64,000 nucleotides of DNA from DASQPA01 sp963757335 (GTDB lineage Bacteria > Acidobacteriota > Thermoanaerobaculia > Multivoradales > UBA5704). Shown here piece after piece: positions 32,885 to 42,197 of this stretch. The notes beneath the pieces were generated by a model that worked only from the letters and a program-made list of their open reading frames with translations, was not told the DNA's origin and did not search any database. The DNA lies in the NCBI GenBank assembly GCA_963757335.1, contig CAVWRJ010000004.1:124001-188000 (forward strand), read 5' to 3'. A program made the translations under genes and the position numbers. The stretch's first letter is position 1. Every line of letters starts with the position of its first letter.

Positions 32885-33303
32885 CGAGGCGTCTCCGGAC
32901 GCCGTTCGGGACCTCCCGGAGGCGGTGAGCCCCTTCTGGACACCGTTGGGAAGCTCCCGGATGCTGCGTACGGCCCTCTGGACAGAATTTGGGACTTCCC
33001 AGAAGCCGTTTGAGTCGCTCCAGCCGCCCTTCGAGCCCTTCCGGACAGCTTTTGGAAGCTTCCGGACGGCTTTTGGAGCTTCCGGAACCCGTGGGAAGTC
33101 TTTTTAAAACTCGTGGAAAAGTCTTCCGGAGCTCGTGGAAAGTCTCTTTTGGCTCGTGGAAAGTCTTCAAAATCTCGTCGGAAGTCTTCCGGAACCCGTG
33201 GGAAGTCTTTTAAAACTCGTGGAAAGTCTTCCGGAGCTCATGGAAAGTCTCTTTTGGCTCGTGGAAAGTCTTCAAAAACTCGTCGGAAGTCCTCCAGAAC
33301 CTG
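32885..33303. repeat. Array of 21-22 bp tandem repeats (GGAAAGTCTT type)
   Basis: From 33083 to 33303 units such as GTGGAAAGTCTTCCGGAGCTC and GTGGAAAGTCTCTTTTGGCTC, each 21 or 22 bases, follow one another (only short parts are quoted: GTGGAAAGTCTTCCGGAG). A five-unit block is itself duplicated (about 33083-33187 and 33190-33303). Upstream to about 32885 the same period is visible in worn form (PFRTAFG-type units in translation). No start codon or ribosome site supports a gene. The 32724-32884 part holds nothing recognisable. Confidence 0.75.
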
Positions 33304-33417
33304 AGTTTTTGCTCTTCTCGGACGTGCGGCTGCGCCAGTCTTCTCTCCTGGCGCGGGCCAGAGTCGCCCGCGCGGCCTCGACACCCGGCCCGACCATGAC
33401 CTTGTAGCCGTCCGGCT

Positions 33418-33849
33418 TCACTTTTCGAGCCCCGCCCACAGGGCGCGCATCCGGGGTGCCAGGCGCTCCAGCTCGTCGAAATGCTGGGCGGTGAGCTGAC
33501 GGATGATCTCGGCTCCCTTCTCCGTCAGCCCGAGCCGGACGACGCGGTGATCCTCGTCGTCGGGTCGGCGCACGGCCAGCCCCGCCTTCACCGCCCGGTC
33601 CACCAACCCCACCGCGCTGTGGTGGCGGAGCAGCAGGTAGGCCGCGGCCTCTCCCACCGTTGGGCCGCGCCGGTCGTTGTGGCCGCGGATGGCGAGCAGG
33701 AGCTGGTGCTGGGAGGTGGTCAGGCCGTAAGACTCCACCTTCTCCTCGCTCCAGCGCAGGAAGCGCCGCAGCCCCGTCCTGAAGGCGAGCAGCCGCTGGT
33801 AGTCGATGTCTTCCAGGTCTTCCGACATGGCTGGGGATTGTAGTGTCAT
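33418..33849 (-). CDS. MarR family transcriptional regulator
   Basis: 143 residues. The winged-helix core is visible: YGLTTSQHQLLLAIRGH (helices 2-3), TVGEAAAYLLLRHHSAVGLVDR (recognition helix, quoted in part: VGEAAAYLLLRHHSAV), and the wing RRPDDEDHRVVRLGLTEKG with the conserved D-x-R. MarR proteins bind DNA as dimers and usually lose binding when a small ligand is present. It diverges from the CLC channel gene with only 20 bases between start codons and an inverted repeat in that gap, so it probably controls both itself and the channel. Confidence 0.88.
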   Translation of the reverse strand: MTLQSPAMSEDLEDIDYQRLLAFRTGLRRFLRWSEEKVESYGLTTSQHQLLLAIRGHNDRRGPTVGEAAAYLLLRHHSAVGLVDRAVKAGLAVRRPDDEDHRVVRLGLTEKGAEIIRQLTAQHFDELERLAPRMRALWAGLEK

Positions 33850-33853
33850 CTAC

Positions 33854-33866
33854 ATCGCGTTGCGAT
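33854..33866. promoter_or_regulatory. Inverted repeat ATCGC-gtt-GCGAT, probable MarR operator
   Basis: The perfect half-sites ATCGC (33854-33858) and GCGAT (33862-33866) lie in the 20-base gap between the divergent MarR and CLC start codons. Position and symmetry suggest an operator, but no experimental consensus is available for this regulator. Confidence 0.45.
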
Positions 33867-33869
33867 AGA

Positions 33870-35630
33870 ATGCGAGTCATGCATGCGCAGACTCCACCCC
33901 GCCGGCTCCTTCTCCTCGCCTGCCTCGCGGCCCTCCTGGGCGCCCTCGGTGGCGGCGCGGCCTGGGTGTTGCTCCATCTCATCGGCCTGATCACCAACAT
34001 CGCTCTCTTCCACCGCTTCGGCTGGACGGTGCCGTCGTTCCGCGAGCTCCACCCGGGGCCCTGGCTGGTCGTCGCCGCGGTGACCGGCGGCCTTTTGGTA
34101 TCGCTCCTCGCCAAATGGTCGCCGGTCATCCGCGGGCATGGCATCCCCGAGGCCATGGAGGCGATCCTCCTGCGCCAGAGCCGGATCTCCCCCCGGGCCG
34201 CCCTCGCCAAGCCGGTCTCCGCCGCGCTCGCGATCGGCACCGGCGGGCCGTTCGGCGCCGAGGGGCCGATCATCGTCACCGGCGGCGCCCTGGGCTCGCT
34301 CCTCGGCCAGGTGCTCCACGTCTCGCCCTCCGAGCGGAAGATCCTCCTCGCCTGTGGCGCCGCGGCCGGCATGTCGGCCACCTTCGGCGCCCCCTTAGCC
34401 TCGGTGGTGCTGGCGATCGAGCTCCTCCTCTTCGAGTTCTCGACCCGCGCCTTCATCCCTCTCGTGGTGTCCGCCACGGTCGCCGCCGGCGTTCACTCGG
34501 CGCTCTTCGGCTCCGGCCCACTCTTCGCGGTGCCGGCGCACGACTTCGCGGGTCTCAGACTTCTCCCCTGGTTCGTCGTCCTCGGGCTCGGCTGCGGGCT
34601 CCTCGCGGTGGTCGTCTCCAAGGGACTCTTCTGGGTCGAGGCGGGCTTCCGCCGGCTGCCGGTGTCCGAATTCTGGCACCCGGTGATCGGCGCCTTGGGC
34701 TTCTCGCTGGTCGGCTTCCTCGTCCCCCGCGCCCTGGGGGTGGGCTACGACGCCATCGGGGATGTCCTCAACGACCGGCTGGCGCTCGGGGCCATCGCCG
34801 TTCTCGCCGTGGCCAAGCTCGTCGCCTGGTGGATTGCCCTCGGCTCGGGCACCTCGGGGGGGACGCTCGCACCCCTGCTCTTGATCGGCGGTTCGTTCGG
34901 CAGCCTCCTGGGCTTCGCCGCCGGGGCCCTCGACCCCAAGCTCGGGCTCACCCCCGGGGCCTTCGCCATGGTCGCCATGGCGGCCCTCTTCGGCGCCTCG
35001 ACCCGTGCCACCTTCACCGCCATCGTCTTTCTTTTCGAGATCACCGCCGACTACCAGATCATCCTCCCCCTGATGCTCGCCGCGGTGGTGGCCGACATCG
35101 TGGCCGCGGCGCTCCTCAAGGAGTCGCTGATGACCGAGAAGCTCGCCCGGCGGGGCCTCAAAGTCCGCACCGAGTTCTCGGTCGACGTCCTCGGCACCAC
35201 CCTGGTGAGAGACGTCATGTCGACGACGGTCGACACCCTGGCCGCGACGGCCACGGTGGGGGAGGCCCGGCGGAAGATCGCCGCCGGCCGGCACAGCGCC
35301 TACCCGGTCGTCGAAGCGGACGGACGCTGCGTGGGGATCGTTGCCCGCGGCGACCTCCTGCGCCGCGAGGCGGCGGAGGAGGAGCCCGTTGCCGCCGTGG
35401 CGAGCCGCGACCTGGTGACGGTCGAGCCCGACGAGACCGTGCTCGCCGCTCTGGAGCGCATGCTCCAGGAGGAGGTCGATCACCTGCCGGTGGTGGGGGA
35501 GGGCGGGCGCGTGGTCGGCATCTGCACGAGGACGGACGTCTTCAAAGCCCGTCGCCGGCAGTGGGAGCACGAGCAGCGCCAGCCCGGCTGGCGGCCGGCG
35601 CTCAAGCGCGAGGTGGTTGCGGAGCCGTAA
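33870..35630 (+). CDS. CLC-type chloride channel/antiporter with C-terminal CBS domains
   Basis: 586 residues from ATG 33870 (ATG 33879 also possible). The CLC selectivity-filter motifs appear in order: GHGIPEAMEA, GPFGAEGPIIV with the gating Glu in GAEGP, and GTSGGTLAPLLLIGGSFGS. The central part is strongly hydrophobic, with about ten or more membrane segments. After about residue 440 two CBS domains follow (VRDVMSTTVDTLAATATVG, VGIVARGDLL, VASRDLVTVEPDE, VVGICTRTDVF), which bind adenine nucleotides in relatives. It should move chloride across the inner membrane, possibly in exchange for protons. It is divergent from a MarR gene and ends one base before the convergent SDR gene. Confidence 0.92.
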   Translation: MRVMHAQTPPRRLLLLACLAALLGALGGGAAWVLLHLIGLITNIALFHRFGWTVPSFRELHPGPWLVVAAVTGGLLVSLLAKWSPVIRGHGIPEAMEAILLRQSRISPRAALAKPVSAALAIGTGGPFGAEGPIIVTGGALGSLLGQVLHVSPSERKILLACGAAAGMSATFGAPLASVVLAIELLLFEFSTRAFIPLVVSATVAAGVHSALFGSGPLFAVPAHDFAGLRLLPWFVVLGLGCGLLAVVVSKGLFWVEAGFRRLPVSEFWHPVIGALGFSLVGFLVPRALGVGYDAIGDVLNDRLALGAIAVLAVAKLVAWWIALGSGTSGGTLAPLLLIGGSFGSLLGFAAGALDPKLGLTPGAFAMVAMAALFGASTRATFTAIVFLFEITADYQIILPLMLAAVVADIVAAALLKESLMTEKLARRGLKVRTEFSVDVLGTTLVRDVMSTTVDTLAATATVGEARRKIAAGRHSAYPVVEADGRCVGIVARGDLLRREAAEEEPVAAVASRDLVTVEPDETVLAALERMLQEEVDHLPVVGEGGRVVGICTRTDVFKARRRQWEHEQRQPGWRPALKREVVAEP

Positions 35631-35631
35631 C

Positions 35632-36405
35632 CTACGCCGCCGTGTACCCGCCGTCGACGGGGAGGACCGTACCGGTCACGTAGGAGGCGGCATCCGAGGC
35701 AAGGAAGACCACGGGGCCGACGAGCTCCGAGAGGCGGGCGCGCCGGCCGAGGGGGGTGCGGGCGCGGATGCGGATCTCGGTCGCCGGGTTGGCGTGCTCG
35801 GCTTTAGCCCCTTCCATGATGTTCTCCAGATAGCCGGGGGCGACCGCGTTGACCCGGATGCCTTTCGGGGCGAGCTCGACCGCCATCACCTTCGTCAGCA
35901 GGTTCACCCCGCCCTTGGCGGCGCTGTAGGAGGCGAGTCCCGGGATGCCGACGATCGCGGCGATCGAGGAGATGCTGACGATCGAACCGCCGCCGTCCTG
36001 GGCGAGCATCTGGCGGACCGCGCTCTGCGAGGCGTTGAGCACCCCCCGGAGGTCGACGTCGATCACCCGCGCCCAGGCCTCTGCCGTAACCTCGCCGACC
36101 GGCTCGATGATGTCGATCCCCGCGTTGTTCACCAGCACGTCCACCCGGCCGTACGCTGCCACCGCGAAGCGCACCAGAGCCTCGCAGCTATCCGGATCGG
36201 CGACGTCGACATGGGTGGCGACGGCCTGGCCGCCGCCAGCCGCGATGCGCTCCGCCGTCTGGCGCGCCCCCTCCTCGTTGAGGTCGCCGAGCACCACCCG
36301 GGCGCCCGCGTCGGCCAATCCATGAGCCAGGGCCTGCCCCAGGCCACGGGCGGCGCCGGTGACGATCGCCACCCGATTCGAGAGAGAGAAGAGTCCCGTT
36401 CCCAT
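35632..36405 (-). CDS. Short-chain dehydrogenase/reductase (SDR family)
   Basis: 257 residues with the classical SDR signatures: TGAARGLGQAL for the cofactor, VLVNNAGIDI, SIVSISSIAAIVG with the catalytic Ser, YSAAKGG with Tyr and Lys, and VNAVAPGYLE; the C-terminus YVTGTVLPVDGGYTA is also typical. The Asp in LGDLNEEGAR after strand two suggests NAD rather than NADP. The substrate cannot be told; 3-oxoacyl-ACP reductase-like enzymes look similar. It is convergent with the channel gene and divergent from the permease gene. Confidence 0.92.
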   Translation of the reverse strand: MGTGLFSLSNRVAIVTGAARGLGQALAHGLADAGARVVLGDLNEEGARQTAERIAAGGGQAVATHVDVADPDSCEALVRFAVAAYGRVDVLVNNAGIDIIEPVGEVTAEAWARVIDVDLRGVLNASQSAVRQMLAQDGGGSIVSISSIAAIVGIPGLASYSAAKGGVNLLTKVMAVELAPKGIRVNAVAPGYLENIMEGAKAEHANPATEIRIRARTPLGRRARLSELVGPVVFLASDAASYVTGTVLPVDGGYTAA

Positions 36406-36513
36406 CCGTGTCTTGCCTCCCTATGGGTTGCTCGATGCGACGGCGCAGTTTAGCGCGAAACTCTCCGGCACCCGCTCACGTAATTTGCAACATGGCTTCC
36501 AGGAGAGGAACCG

Positions 36514-38997
36514 ATGCCTGAGCTCGAGCGCCTGTCCCACGACCTTCGCTACGCTCTCCGCGGTCTCGCCCGGTCTCCGGTGTTCACCGCCGTGGCTGTC
36601 CTCTCGCTCGCTCTCGGGTTGGGGTCCGCGGCGGCCCTCTTCTCGCTCGTCGACGGGGTTCTTCTCAAGCCCCTGTCCTATCGCCATCCCGACCGGCTGG
36701 TCTTCATCCGCGAGGTGGTGCCCCCCTTCGCGCGCATCTATCCGGACGTGCCGGTCAATATCCAGCACTTCCGCTTCTGGCGGCGCGAGGCGCGCTCTTT
36801 CGCGAGCCTGGCCGCTTTCAGGACGGGGGCGGCGACGCTCACCGGGGCGGGTGAGCCGCAGATCCTGGACACCGCGGAGGTCAGCGCCAACCTGTTCTCT
36901 CTCCTGGGCGTTGCGCCCCAGGCCGGCCGCGCCTTCTCGCCGGAGGAGGAGCAGGAGGGGCGCAACCGGGTGGTCCTGGTCACCGATCACCTCTGGCGCC
37001 AGCGCTTCGGGGCCTCCCGTGCGCTCCTCGGGAGCGCAATCCTCTTGGACGGCCTCCCCCACACGGTGGTCGGGATCCTGCCGCCCTCCTTCCGGTTCCC
37101 GCGCCGGGACGACCTCGGTCCGCTCGCCCGTCTCGGCGAGCGGACCGAGATCTTCCACCCCCTGGGGAAGGGCCAGGAGGGTTGGGAGGGCGATTACGAC
37201 TTCAGCGTCTTCGGCCGCCTCCGGCCGGGCGTCTCGCCCGCCCAGGGCCGCGCCGAGCTCGACCTCCTGGAGGAGAGGATCGACCGCGAGCACGATGTGA
37301 CGCGGGGGCTGCACGTCACTCTCCGGCCGCTCCAGGAGGTGTTGGGCGCTCCCGTGCGCACGAGCCTCTACGCTCTCCTCGCTGCGGTGGGGGTGCTGGT
37401 GCTCATCGTCGGGGTCAACCTGGCGAACCTCCTTCTCGCGCGGGGCAGCGTCCGGGCGGGGGAGATCGCCGTCCGCACCGCGCTCGGCGCCTCGCGCGCC
37501 CGGCTGGTCGAGCAGGTCCTCGCCGAGACCCTCCTCATCGCCCTCGCCGGCGGCCTCCTGGGGGTCCTCGCTGCCACCGCCGCACTGCGCCTCTTCGTGG
37601 CCGCGGCGCCGGTCGACCTGCCGCGCCTCGCCGAGGTGCGGGTCGACGGCCGGGTCTGGCTCTTCGCCTTCGGCCTCGCCCTGCTCTCCGGGCTGCTGTC
37701 GGGCCTGATCCCCGCCCTCCGGCAGGCCGGCATGGAGCCCCAGGGGCTGCTCCGGGCCGGGAGCCGCACGGTCACCGAGGGGCGCCGCGGCCTGGGGTTG
37801 CGGGAATTCCTCGTCGGTTGCGAGGTCGGGCTCTCGGCTCTCCTCCTCATCCTCGCCGGTCTGCTCGTCGCGAGCCTCCTTCGCCTGCAGGGGGTCGACA
37901 AGGGTTTCCGGGCGGAACGGGCGATGGCGGTCGACCTGCTGCTCCCGCGCTCCCGCTATCCGGAGATCCGCGACCGGACGGCGCTCTTCGACCGCGCTCT
38001 CGCGAGCGTCCGCGCCCTACCCGGCGTGCGCTCCGCCGCCTTCATCTCGAAGCTCCCCCTGACCGGCGAGTCGAACGTCAACGGCATCCAGCTCGAAGGG
38101 ACCGACCGCGAGGCCCTGGACCCGGTCACCCACGACGCGATCCTCGTCAACGTCCGCTCGGTGAGCGACGCGTACTTCACCACTCTCGACATCCCGCTCC
38201 AGCGGGGCCGCGGCATCGAGCCGGGCGACCGCGCTCGCGGGGAGCATGGGGAGCACGGGGGGCTTGGGGTGACCGTCGTTTCGGCCCGTCTGGCGGCGAA
38301 GCTCTGGCCAGGGCGCGATCCCCTCGGCAAGCGCTTCAGCACCGGCTCGCAGGTGGGGAAGGTCGAGGTGGTGGGCGTCGTGGCGGACGTCCACAACGCC
38401 CGGCTCGACCAGGATCCCACGCTCGTCGCCTACGTCCCCTTCTGGCAGCAGGGGCCGGGCGCGGGCGACCTCGTGCTGCGGACCGCCCTGCCGCCCGAAG
38501 CGGTGATGTCCTCGGTGCGGAGCCGCCTCTGGGCGCTCGACCCCGGGCTCCCCGTCCCCACTCTCCGTACTCTGGCGGAGATCGTCGCCGAGTCGCTCTC
38601 CCAGCGTCGCTTCCAGATGCAGCTCGCCGCCGGTTTCGCCCTCTTCGCCCTGCTGCTCGCCGCCCTCGGGGTGTACGGGGTCGTCTCCTACAACGTGGCC
38701 CAGCGCCGGCGGGAGATCGGCGTCCGCATGGCCCTCGGAGCGCAGGCCGCGGACGTGCTGCGGCTCGTCCTGGCGCGCGGTTTCCGCCCGGTGCTCGCCG
38801 GGCTCGCCGTGGGGATCGCCGTCGCTCTCCTCTCCGGGCAGCTCATCCGCAGCCTGCTCTTCGGGGTGAGCGCCACCGACCCGTTGACGATCGCCGGCGT
38901 CGCCCTCGTCCTGGCGGCGATGGCCGGCCTGGCCTGTCTCCTCCCCGCCCTGGATGCGGCCAGAGTCGATCCGGGGAGCGTCCTCCACGAAGGGTGA
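36514..38997 (+). CDS. ADOP-type (acidobacterial duplicated orphan permease) MacB/FtsX-like ABC permease
   Basis: 827 residues. The start LSHDLRYALRGLARSPVFTA and the hydrophobic LSLALGLGSAAALFSLVDGV are the hallmark of the duplicated MacB-like permeases, followed by a periplasmic core (TAEVSANLFSLLGVAPQAGR). FtsX-type membrane segments follow near residues 285-400 (LLAAVGVLVLIVGVNLANLL, LLARGSVRAGEIAVRTALGA), then a second periplasmic part and membrane block (LQLAAGFALFALLLAALGVY). No ATPase gene lies beside it, as usual for orphan permeases. AGGAGAGGAACCG precedes ATG 36514. The cargo is unknown. This family is a good taxonomic hint for Acidobacteriota. Confidence 0.9.
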   Translation: MPELERLSHDLRYALRGLARSPVFTAVAVLSLALGLGSAAALFSLVDGVLLKPLSYRHPDRLVFIREVVPPFARIYPDVPVNIQHFRFWRREARSFASLAAFRTGAATLTGAGEPQILDTAEVSANLFSLLGVAPQAGRAFSPEEEQEGRNRVVLVTDHLWRQRFGASRALLGSAILLDGLPHTVVGILPPSFRFPRRDDLGPLARLGERTEIFHPLGKGQEGWEGDYDFSVFGRLRPGVSPAQGRAELDLLEERIDREHDVTRGLHVTLRPLQEVLGAPVRTSLYALLAAVGVLVLIVGVNLANLLLARGSVRAGEIAVRTALGASRARLVEQVLAETLLIALAGGLLGVLAATAALRLFVAAAPVDLPRLAEVRVDGRVWLFAFGLALLSGLLSGLIPALRQAGMEPQGLLRAGSRTVTEGRRGLGLREFLVGCEVGLSALLLILAGLLVASLLRLQGVDKGFRAERAMAVDLLLPRSRYPEIRDRTALFDRALASVRALPGVRSAAFISKLPLTGESNVNGIQLEGTDREALDPVTHDAILVNVRSVSDAYFTTLDIPLQRGRGIEPGDRARGEHGEHGGLGVTVVSARLAAKLWPGRDPLGKRFSTGSQVGKVEVVGVVADVHNARLDQDPTLVAYVPFWQQGPGAGDLVLRTALPPEAVMSSVRSRLWALDPGLPVPTLRTLAEIVAESLSQRRFQMQLAAGFALFALLLAALGVYGVVSYNVAQRRREIGVRMALGAQAADVLRLVLARGFRPVLAGLAVGIAVALLSGQLIRSLLFGVSATDPLTIAGVALVLAAMAGLACLLPALDAARVDPGSVLHEG

Positions 38998-39173
38998 CCG
39001 CGGGCCGGAAGCCTTTTAGGCAGTAACGAAAACGGGCGCTCGACCGCCTATCCGAAGAGACCGGCTCCGGCGGTCCGCTCGGCCGCCGATTGCCAGTCGA
39101 GTACGAAACACCTAAAATGAAGGTTCAGCTACCAGATCGGTAGAGCGCCCGGCGCTCCCGGAGGGACTCCTCG

Positions 39174-42100
39174 ATGAACCCCAGTGCGGGATCGGAAGTC
39201 GTCCGCCGCAGGACTCCTCCGTTGGGGGAGATGTTCCGCCGCCTGTTGCGGGCGGATGCGCAGACCCGCGCCGCTCATTCGGTCGAGATCTTCGGGTGGG
39301 TGGACCTGGTCCTCGGGCTCCTCATTCTCTTCGCCCCGCACTGGTCCGCCGCGGTCCTCCATCTGCCGGCGCTCTCGGTCCAGGGTGGGAACTATCTCCG
39401 GCTCGCCGGTCTCCTGGTCTCCGGGTTGGGAACGCTCTATATCGTCAGCGGGCGCCTCAATGCGGAGGGGTTCGTCTTCGCCTCTCTCCTCGACCGGCCG
39501 CTGGTGCCGGTGGTGATGGCGATCCTCTGGGGCCGGGAGATCCTGCCGGGCCCGCTGGCGCTGGCCTTCTCGTTCACCGACTTCGGGGGATTCCTCTGGA
39601 CTCTTGCGGCCTGGCGGCGGGAGGCTCGGCTCGGCCAGGACGTCCGCCCCAGCTGGCTGGGGGCGAGAACGGTGGCCGGCTTTTTCGGGTTCGTGAGCGG
39701 GGTCGTCCGCAACTCGCGCACCTTCCATCCCGACGGCAGGGTCTTTCTCGGCAGCGTCCGGTCGCTCGCGCCGGCGGACGTGAGCCTCGCCCGGGCCGCC
39801 GGGGAGCTCGCCGGCAGCACGGTCCTGCTGCGTATGGGGATGGGTCTCATGAAGCGGGGCTGGCCGCGCTGGCTGGCGGACCATGTCCCCGATGCGCCGA
39901 GCATCGCCGCGCGTTTCTTCTCCCCAGCGTCCCCGTTGTCCCCGTCAGGCCCCGATCAGGTCCCGCTCGTCCATCGCCGGGGCGAAGACCTGGACCTCCT
40001 CTGCACCGCGGGCGGCGACCGGCTGTGGAAGCTCGTCGTCAACCTGGCGACCGGCGGCGGCAAGTACGGGCTTCACCAGTTCGACTACTTCCAGAACGTC
40101 TACTACGCCGACGTGCCGTACCGGATCGACGGCGACAGGCAGGACGTCTACCTCCGCTTCGTCCCGGAGCGCCCGCCGGGGTCACCGGGGTCACCGGATT
40201 CGCCGGCTTCTCCCCAGGACGGCCCGGGCCGCGAGGCGGGCCTCACCCGGGCGGTCGCCGGCCACTCGGCGGTGCGGATCGAGGCCCAGCGGGTTGGCGA
40301 CCCGCGGGCGCAGTTCGTCCCCTTCGCGGAGTTCCGCTTCGAGAAGGAGATCGAGGTCGATCAGGAGGCGCTCCATTTCGATCCCATCGCGGGGCGCGGG
40401 TTCGTGCCCCACGGCATCTTGACCGACGTCCGCCGGAGCGTCTATCCCGCGAGCGTTGGGAGCCGTGCCGGCAGCAAGGAGGAGCGCGCGCGCCGCGAGA
40501 ACGAGAGCGTCGCGGCGCGGCTCTCGCGTTACTTCCACCAGGGTCCGAGCCCGGTCCTCGAAGAAGGGAGCCCTGCCATGAACGATTCCGCTCCCGCGGC
40601 GGTCCCGGCGCCCGGAAAGCGCCGGTGGGTCGGAATCGCCTTTCTGGCGATCCTCGCCGTCGTCGTCCTCTTCTCCATCTATCTGGCCATTCGGCTGACC
40701 GGCGACCAGCCCGTCGACTACGCTGATGACCTCGACCACTGGAAGTACGGCTCGACCGGCGGCGAGCGGATGTCGGGATTTCCCTACTGGATCTGGGTCG
40801 CCCTCCCCGAGCTCTTCCCCGAGCTTTTGCCGGACAAGAAGCCCGGCCACGGCTATGCCTCGTTCGGGATGATCTACGAGCCGGGGAAGGACCCGCGCTA
40901 CGACCTGCCGGTCGGGGTGGCGCGGCGCAAGGTGATGGGCATCGATCGGGTCTTCGTGAACTGTGCCGTCTGTCACACCGGCACGGTGCGCGACGCGCCC
41001 GGCGCCCCGCCGCGGATCATCGCCGGCATGCCGGCCAACACCTTCGATATCGGAGCTTTCGAGCAGTTCTTGATGAACGTTCCGGTGAGCGAGAAGTTCA
41101 CCGCCTCGACGGTCCTCGGGCAGATCCGGAAGATGGAGAAGGCCCCCCACAGGGAAGTCGTCCCCGCCGACGACTTCCTCAATCACACGCTCCTCCAGCT
41201 CGCCGGTGTTTCTCTCATGCGCGACCGCCTGCTGATGATCCGGGATCGCCTCCTGTTCATCCAGCCGCTGACCGCTGGCCCGGGGCGGGTCGACACCTTC
41301 AACAACCCGAAGGCGCTCCTGAACTTTCCTACCGATCACATTCCGGAAAATCAACTGCACGGCAACTGCGACTTCCCTTCGGTCTGGAACCAGGGGCCAC
41401 GGGAGGGGATGCAACTCCACTGGGACGGCAACAACACCTCGGTCGACGAGCGCAACCTCTCCGCCGCCTTCGGCACTGGCGCCTACCCGCCGACCCTCGA
41501 CGCCGAGCGCGTCCTGCGCACCGCCAAATGGCTGAAGACGAAGGCCAAGCCGCCCGACTATCCCTATCCCGTCGACCGGACGCTGGCGGCCCAGGGCGCG
41601 CCCATCTACCAGGAGTACTGCGCCGGCTGCCATGGCACCCGGGAGGCGCCCTACCGCCACAAACCGCCGCTTCCTGGCGAGCGCGTCGGCACCGTGGTGC
41701 CGATCACCGCGATCGGTACCGACCGCCACCGGCTCGACTCCTATACCTGGACCCTGGCGGTCAACCAGAGCACCCTCTATGCCGGATATGAGAAGGACTG
41801 GGGGTTCGACAAGCCTTATCCCCAGCGCTTCACCCACTTCCACAAGACCAACGGCTACGCCAACTCGCCGCTCGACGGGATCTGGCTGCGCGCCCCCTAC
41901 CTGCACAACGGCTCGGTCCCCAACCTGCGCGAGCTGCTCATGCCGGCGGAGGAGCGGACCAAGCTCTTCTACCGCGGTGACGACGTTTACGATCCCGTCA
42001 ACGTCGGGTTCGTCTCGAACGTCCCCGAGCGCGATGGGCATCGTTTCTTCAGCTACGACACCGACCCGGGAACGCACCCCGGCAACGGCAACGGCGGCCA

Positions 42101-42176
42101 CACCGGTCCGGCCTACGGCACCCACCTCCCGCCCGGGGAGAAGCAGGCGCTGCTCGAATATTTGAAGACCTTCTGA
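39174..42176 (+). CDS. Membrane protein fused in frame to di-heme c-type cytochrome (peroxidase-like)
   Basis: 1000 residues without a stop. The first ~470 hold four membrane segments (FGWVDLVLGLLILFAPHW, YLRLAGLLVSGLGTLYIVSG, VVMAILWGREILPGPLALAF) and a soluble part with DEDLLCTAGGDRLWKLVV-type sequence that I do not recognise. From about residue 469 a separate unit begins: MNDSAPAAVPAPGKRRW, one membrane anchor and a periplasmic di-heme cytochrome with CAVCH near 596 and CAGCH near 815. AAGAAGGGAG stands seven bases before the internal ATG 40578, so this unit may also be made on its own. It resembles cytochrome c peroxidase-like electron carriers; a lost stop between two genes is an alternative to a true fusion. 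Confidence 0.75.
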   Translation: MNPSAGSEVVRRRTPPLGEMFRRLLRADAQTRAAHSVEIFGWVDLVLGLLILFAPHWSAAVLHLPALSVQGGNYLRLAGLLVSGLGTLYIVSGRLNAEGFVFASLLDRPLVPVVMAILWGREILPGPLALAFSFTDFGGFLWTLAAWRREARLGQDVRPSWLGARTVAGFFGFVSGVVRNSRTFHPDGRVFLGSVRSLAPADVSLARAAGELAGSTVLLRMGMGLMKRGWPRWLADHVPDAPSIAARFFSPASPLSPSGPDQVPLVHRRGEDLDLLCTAGGDRLWKLVVNLATGGGKYGLHQFDYFQNVYYADVPYRIDGDRQDVYLRFVPERPPGSPGSPDSPASPQDGPGREAGLTRAVAGHSAVRIEAQRVGDPRAQFVPFAEFRFEKEIEVDQEALHFDPIAGRGFVPHGILTDVRRSVYPASVGSRAGSKEERARRENESVAARLSRYFHQGPSPVLEEGSPAMNDSAPAAVPAPGKRRWVGIAFLAILAVVVLFSIYLAIRLTGDQPVDYADDLDHWKYGSTGGERMSGFPYWIWVALPELFPELLPDKKPGHGYASFGMIYEPGKDPRYDLPVGVARRKVMGIDRVFVNCAVCHTGTVRDAPGAPPRIIAGMPANTFDIGAFEQFLMNVPVSEKFTASTVLGQIRKMEKAPHREVVPADDFLNHTLLQLAGVSLMRDRLLMIRDRLLFIQPLTAGPGRVDTFNNPKALLNFPTDHIPENQLHGNCDFPSVWNQGPREGMQLHWDGNNTSVDERNLSAAFGTGAYPPTLDAERVLRTAKWLKTKAKPPDYPYPVDRTLAAQGAPIYQEYCAGCHGTREAPYRHKPPLPGERVGTVVPITAIGTDRHRLDSYTWTLAVNQSTLYAGYEKDWGFDKPYPQRFTHFHKTNGYANSPLDGIWLRAPYLHNGSVPNLRELLMPAEERTKLFYRGDDVYDPVNVGFVSNVPERDGHRFFSYDTDPGTHPGNGNGGHTGPAYGTHLPPGEKQALLEYLKTF

Positions 42177-42197
42177 CCGCTGGGCGAGGGACCTGTC

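Noticed and set aside
32885..33303. CRISPR array
   Set aside because: Units are contiguous 21-22 bp repeats without unique spacers and no cas gene is nearby.
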